A program made the position numbers and the translations under genes. Source: Robiginitomaculum sp. (GTDB lineage Bacteria; Pseudomonadota; Alphaproteobacteria; Caulobacterales; Maricaulaceae). Taken from it: a stretch of 7,383 nt of DNA. The notes under the pieces were generated by a model, which saw only the letters and a list, made by a program, of their open reading frames with translations, was not told where the DNA came from and searched no databases. Below are positions 5,410 through 7,383 of the stretch, in pieces. Each line of letters begins with the position of its first letter. The first letter of the stretch is position 1. The DNA lies in NCBI GenBank assembly GCA_027071965.1, contig JALSYJ010000308.1:1-7383 (forward strand). The letters run 5' to 3'.

Positions 5410-6702
5410 GTGTATTCATCTTTTGCCAAAATTATATACGGAGCTGGCGCAAAAGTGCGGAACCCTTCGCTCTGGAAAGAGTACGAATCATTGAAGCAAT
5501 CGGAATGGCTTTCGCGAGATAAGCTTTATGCGCTTCAGGCTGAAAATGCAGGCGCTTTTTTTAAGTTTGTATCAAGGTATTCTCGATATTATGAGAGTGT
5601 ATTTCGTCAGGCCGGGTTTGATGCGCGAAAAATATCGTCTCTGGATGATATGCAGCGTATACCTGTTATCACTAAAAATGATCTGGTGGCAAATCGTGAA
5701 GCGATTCAGTCAGATTATGATTTTAGTAAAGTGTTCAAGGCGGAGACCTCTGGCACAACAGGCGGGGCGCTCGAATTCAATAGAGACGAGCGATGGGACT
5801 CGATAAACAGAGCCAGTGTAATGCGGGCTTATGATTGGTACGGAGTGAAGCCATGGGATCGTCATGGGTATTTTTGGGGCTATAATATCTCAGGAAAGCA
5901 TGCTGTCAAAGTCAAGTTGCTTGACGCATTACAGAACAGGTTTAGAGTATTTAATTACGGCAGGGAAGATATAGCTGATTTCGCAAGAAAGCTGCGGTCG
6001 GCCAATCATGTGGCTGGTTATTCATCAATGATATATGAGGTGGCCAGGATAATAAATGAGATGGGTATTGAAGTGCCAAGCCTTAAGTTGGTTAAAGGCA
6101 CATCTGAAATGATACTTGATGTTTATCATCGTGAAGCTAAAAAAGCATTCGGGGTTAAGGTGACAAGCGAATATGGAGCGGCCGAGTCTGGCTTGATAGC
6201 TTTTGAATGCCCGCAAGGGAATATGCATATCAATATAGAAAATGTAATCGTTGAAGTGGATGCGGGTGGTGAGATCATTGTTACAAACCTGGCATCATAT
6301 TCCCACCCGATTATTAGATATAAGTTGGGAGATGTGGTGGCTTTGAGTGATGAGTATTGCTCATGTGGTAGGTCGCATCCTATTATAAAAGATGTATTCG
6401 GCAGAAAGGGCGCATTGGTGTATGGGCATAATAAAGAGTACCCGGCATTGACTTTTTATTATGTGTTTAAGAATATCGCAATTAATTACTCCATATTAAT
6501 GAACTACAAGGTGGCGCAATATTCAAAGGGGGAAGTAACAATCACCATTGAAGGCGGTGAGAATGCGAAGCATGAGAATATAGTCAGGCAGGAGCTGGAT
6601 AAGTACTTTGGTGCGGATATGCTATACCAGATTGCGTTTGTGAAGTCTTTTGATCGTGAACGAAAGAAGGCTCAATATTTTGAATCATTTGTGAGTCTCT
6701 AA
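5410..6702 (+). CDS. PaaK/CapK-type adenylate-forming enzyme (phenylacetate-CoA ligase family)
   Basis: The 430-residue soluble protein has the length and motif order of the PaaK (COG1541) branch of adenylate-forming enzymes. The phosphate-binding loop ETSGTTGG is at 112-119, the adenine/ribose motif YGAAESG at 255-261, and PIIRYKLGD at 300-308. FGRKGALV (330-337) marks the start of the small C-terminal domain. FECPQGNMHI (265-274) and CSCGR (317-321) supply the cysteines conserved in this branch, C266, C317 and C319. PaaK activates phenylacetate as an adenylate and then a CoA ester. Relatives in capsule and exopolysaccharide loci (often named CapK) have unknown carboxylate substrates, so the specific acid should not be guessed. 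The GTG start is set by the upstream TGA and Shine-Dalgarno. It lies 33 nt after the GT2 gene, probably in the same transcript. A role in acylating the glycan or its precursor is an inference from context. Confidence 0.87.
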   Translation: MYSSFAKIIYGAGAKVRNPSLWKEYESLKQSEWLSRDKLYALQAENAGAFFKFVSRYSRYYESVFRQAGFDARKISSLDDMQRIPVITKNDLVANREAIQSDYDFSKVFKAETSGTTGGALEFNRDERWDSINRASVMRAYDWYGVKPWDRHGYFWGYNISGKHAVKVKLLDALQNRFRVFNYGREDIADFARKLRSANHVAGYSSMIYEVARIINEMGIEVPSLKLVKGTSEMILDVYHREAKKAFGVKVTSEYGAAESGLIAFECPQGNMHINIENVIVEVDAGGEIIVTNLASYSHPIIRYKLGDVVALSDEYCSCGRSHPIIKDVFGRKGALVYGHNKEYPALTFYYVFKNIAINYSILMNYKVAQYSKGEVTITIEGGENAKHENIVRQELDKYFGADMLYQIAFVKSFDRERKKAQYFESFVSL

Positions 6703-6721
6703 AGGCTTATTCAGCCTGATA

Positions 6722-6763
6722 TATCTCATCTAGGCTTGCTGGTTGGTGAGCTGTATCTCATCT
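6722..6763. repeat. 10-bp direct repeat pair, 32 bp apart
   Basis: TATCTCATCT occurs at 6722-6731 and again at 6754-6763, with start-to-start spacing of 32 bp, about three helical turns. One more matching base pair can be added on the 5' side if a single mismatch is allowed. The second copy also forms the 3' arm of a weak hairpin with GGTGAG at 6745-6750. It could be a pair of protein-binding sites or a chance repeat. Confidence 0.3.
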
Positions 6764-7061
6764 GCTCAATATATCGTTACTGCGTAGAGGGGTTGGGTGC
6801 CGTGATTACAATGCAATGTGGGCGACGGAGACGCTGGTTATAAAATTGATTAATACCTGGCGCCTGTGTGCTAATAATAATCAAAGGGTTACGAGATTGC
6901 TTTGGGAATAATTTTATTTATTTCAGGTGTAATTTTGGTTATAAGGTATACACTTTGCTAATATCACCTTGTTTTTTGTCGAATCATGTGTGACGCGGGT
7001 GTACAAATTCAATATTGGCCTGCCTGTGTAAATGTGAACCAATAGATCGTATTTACTATAT

Positions 7062-7065
7062 AGGG
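7062..7065 (+). promoter_or_regulatory. Weak ribosome binding site favouring the second ATG
   Basis: AGGG lies only 1 nt before the first in-frame ATG (7067) but 10 nt before the second (7076). The distance favours ATG 7076, which also gives a more compact signal peptide that begins with Met-Lys. Confidence 0.4.
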
Positions 7066-7075
7066 TATGCGCATT

Positions 7076-7383
7076 ATGAAAATACTTCTTACGTTATTTT
7101 TGTCATTAATATCAGTTAATTCTTTTGCTTGGGTTATATCGGCAGACTTTGAGCAGGGCGCGGTCGGTAGTCCTGCTCGTGGCGATGATGCATTCGATAA
7201 CCCTAAAGCGACAACTGTTATCTCAGCTGATCGGGCTATATCAGGCAAGCAGTCGGCAATAAGCACAATACGCCAGGGAGATGATGGTTTTCGAGACTGG
7301 GGAGGGCAGTGGAGCTTTCCTAGTGAGCTCGGTGAGGGGGATGAAATTTGGTACCGTGTATGGGTCTATTATCCAGCAGGATT
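7076..7383 (+). CDS. Secreted protein, probable beta-sandwich polysaccharide lyase-like (3'-truncated by window)
   Basis: The first 102 codons are visible and the frame is open to the window end. Residues 1-18 form a signal peptide: a short basic start (MK), a hydrophobic core ILLTLFLSLISV, and a likely cleavage after NSFA. The mature part opens with ADFEQGAVGSPARGDDAFDN, followed by ISGKQSAIST, a Trp/Gly stretch FRDWGGQWSF, and EIWYRVWVYYPAG at the cut end. A 'FEsG...SGkqSa...WGg....f....GdEiWyRvyvyyP' series is typical of secreted jelly-roll proteins related to polysaccharide lyases and other concanavalin A-like folds. No catalytic residue lies in the visible part. The export signal places the protein in the periplasm or outside the cell, where it could cut or bind the polysaccharide made by this locus. 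An alternative start at ATG 7067 adds three residues. It has its own long upstream region, so it may be regulated separately from the genes before it. Confidence 0.6.
   Translation, partial: MKILLTLFLSLISVNSFAWVISADFEQGAVGSPARGDDAFDNPKATTVISADRAISGKQSAISTIRQGDDGFRDWGGQWSFPSELGEGDEIWYRVWVYYPAG

Larger units (their letters stand above)
6703..7075. other. 373-nt intergenic region with small repeats, no gene
   Basis: No coding frame of credible length or composition is present; the longest notable + strand frame is a 10-residue arginine-rich ORF at 6811-6843 without support. The region starts with a 5-bp hairpin (6703-6707/6713-6717) directly after the PaaK-like stop and with no T-run. It then holds a 10-bp direct repeat, a long-loop 7-pair stem (6941-6947/6966-6972, one G-U pair) running into a T-tract at 6972-6977, and an inverted repeat at 7013-7018/7039-7044. 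It becomes AT-rich after about 6840. It should contain the end of the GT2/PaaK-like transcript and the promoter of the secreted protein. No strong sigma-70 promoter is evident. Confidence 0.6.

Noticed and set aside
6703..6717. AGGCT/AGCCT hairpin directly after the PaaK-like stop as a terminator
   Set aside because: Only five pairs, and the following bases (GATATATCTC) contain no T-run; noted in the intergenic description only.
6811..6843. 10-residue arginine-rich ORF in the intergenic region
   Set aside because: Very short, no Shine-Dalgarno and no known counterpart; expected by chance.
6860..6875. TGGCGC...TGC as a -24/-12 sigma-54 promoter
   Set aside because: The spacing between the GG and GC elements is one base short of the strictly conserved distance.
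6780..6880. Possible cyclic-di-GMP (GEMM) riboswitch suggested by GACGGAGACGC
   Set aside because: The surrounding bases do not provide the conserved GEMM stems and tetraloop-receptor pattern, so only a short chance similarity remains.
6941..6977. Stem with long loop followed by a T-tract as an intrinsic terminator
   Set aside because: Seven pairs with one G-U but an 18-base loop and AT-rich arms; too unstable to call, and it lies 240 nt past the nearest stop codon.

Overview
The window is a piece of a bacterial cell-surface or extracellular polysaccharide locus, most likely from a gammaproteobacterium of moderate GC content. That assignment is an inference from the protein families, the Gram-negative type ligase/polymerase and the signal peptide. 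No rRNA, tRNA or other marker is present to fix the lineage. I see no mobile element, CRISPR array or RNA gene.

Layout. Positions 1-102 hold the last 33 codons of a + strand gene that looks like the C-terminal helix of a GT4 (GT-B fold) glycosyltransferase. It meets a - strand ATP-grasp ligase gene (107-1276) tail to tail, with 4 nt between the stop codons. Across an 83-nt divergent gap lies a + strand pair: a low-molecular-weight protein tyrosine phosphatase-like gene (1360-1917) overlapped by an O-antigen ligase/polymerase family membrane protein (about 1892-3208). That pair meets a - strand CapA-like metallophosphatase-fold gene (3214-4338) tail to tail, with a 5-nt gap. After a second divergent gap (69 nt) come a family 2 glycosyltransferase with C-terminal membrane segments (4408-5376) and a PaaK/CapK-type adenylate-forming enzyme (5410-6702, GTG start). 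A 373-nt non-coding stretch follows, then the start of a secreted protein that resembles beta-sandwich polysaccharide lyases (7076 to beyond the window end).

How the genes may work together. The glycosyltransferases would build a lipid-linked repeat unit. The O-antigen ligase/Wzy-type protein would polymerise or transfer glycans on the periplasmic side. The phosphatase has the Wzb-like active site and could act on tyrosine-phosphorylated assembly proteins, though no kinase is in view. The ATP-grasp, CapA-like and PaaK-like proteins are three enzymes whose substrates cannot be read from sequence. ATP-grasp and PaaK-like enzymes activate carboxylates, so an acyl or aminoacyl modification of the glycan is a reasonable but unproven idea. 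The terminal secreted protein could trim or release the polymer.

Notable features. Gene orientation alternates in short modules rather than forming one long operon. The ATP-grasp gene is visibly GC-richer than everything downstream. An 18-codon mini-ORF overlaps the phosphatase start in an ATGA arrangement. The intergenic region before the secreted protein contains several small repeats.
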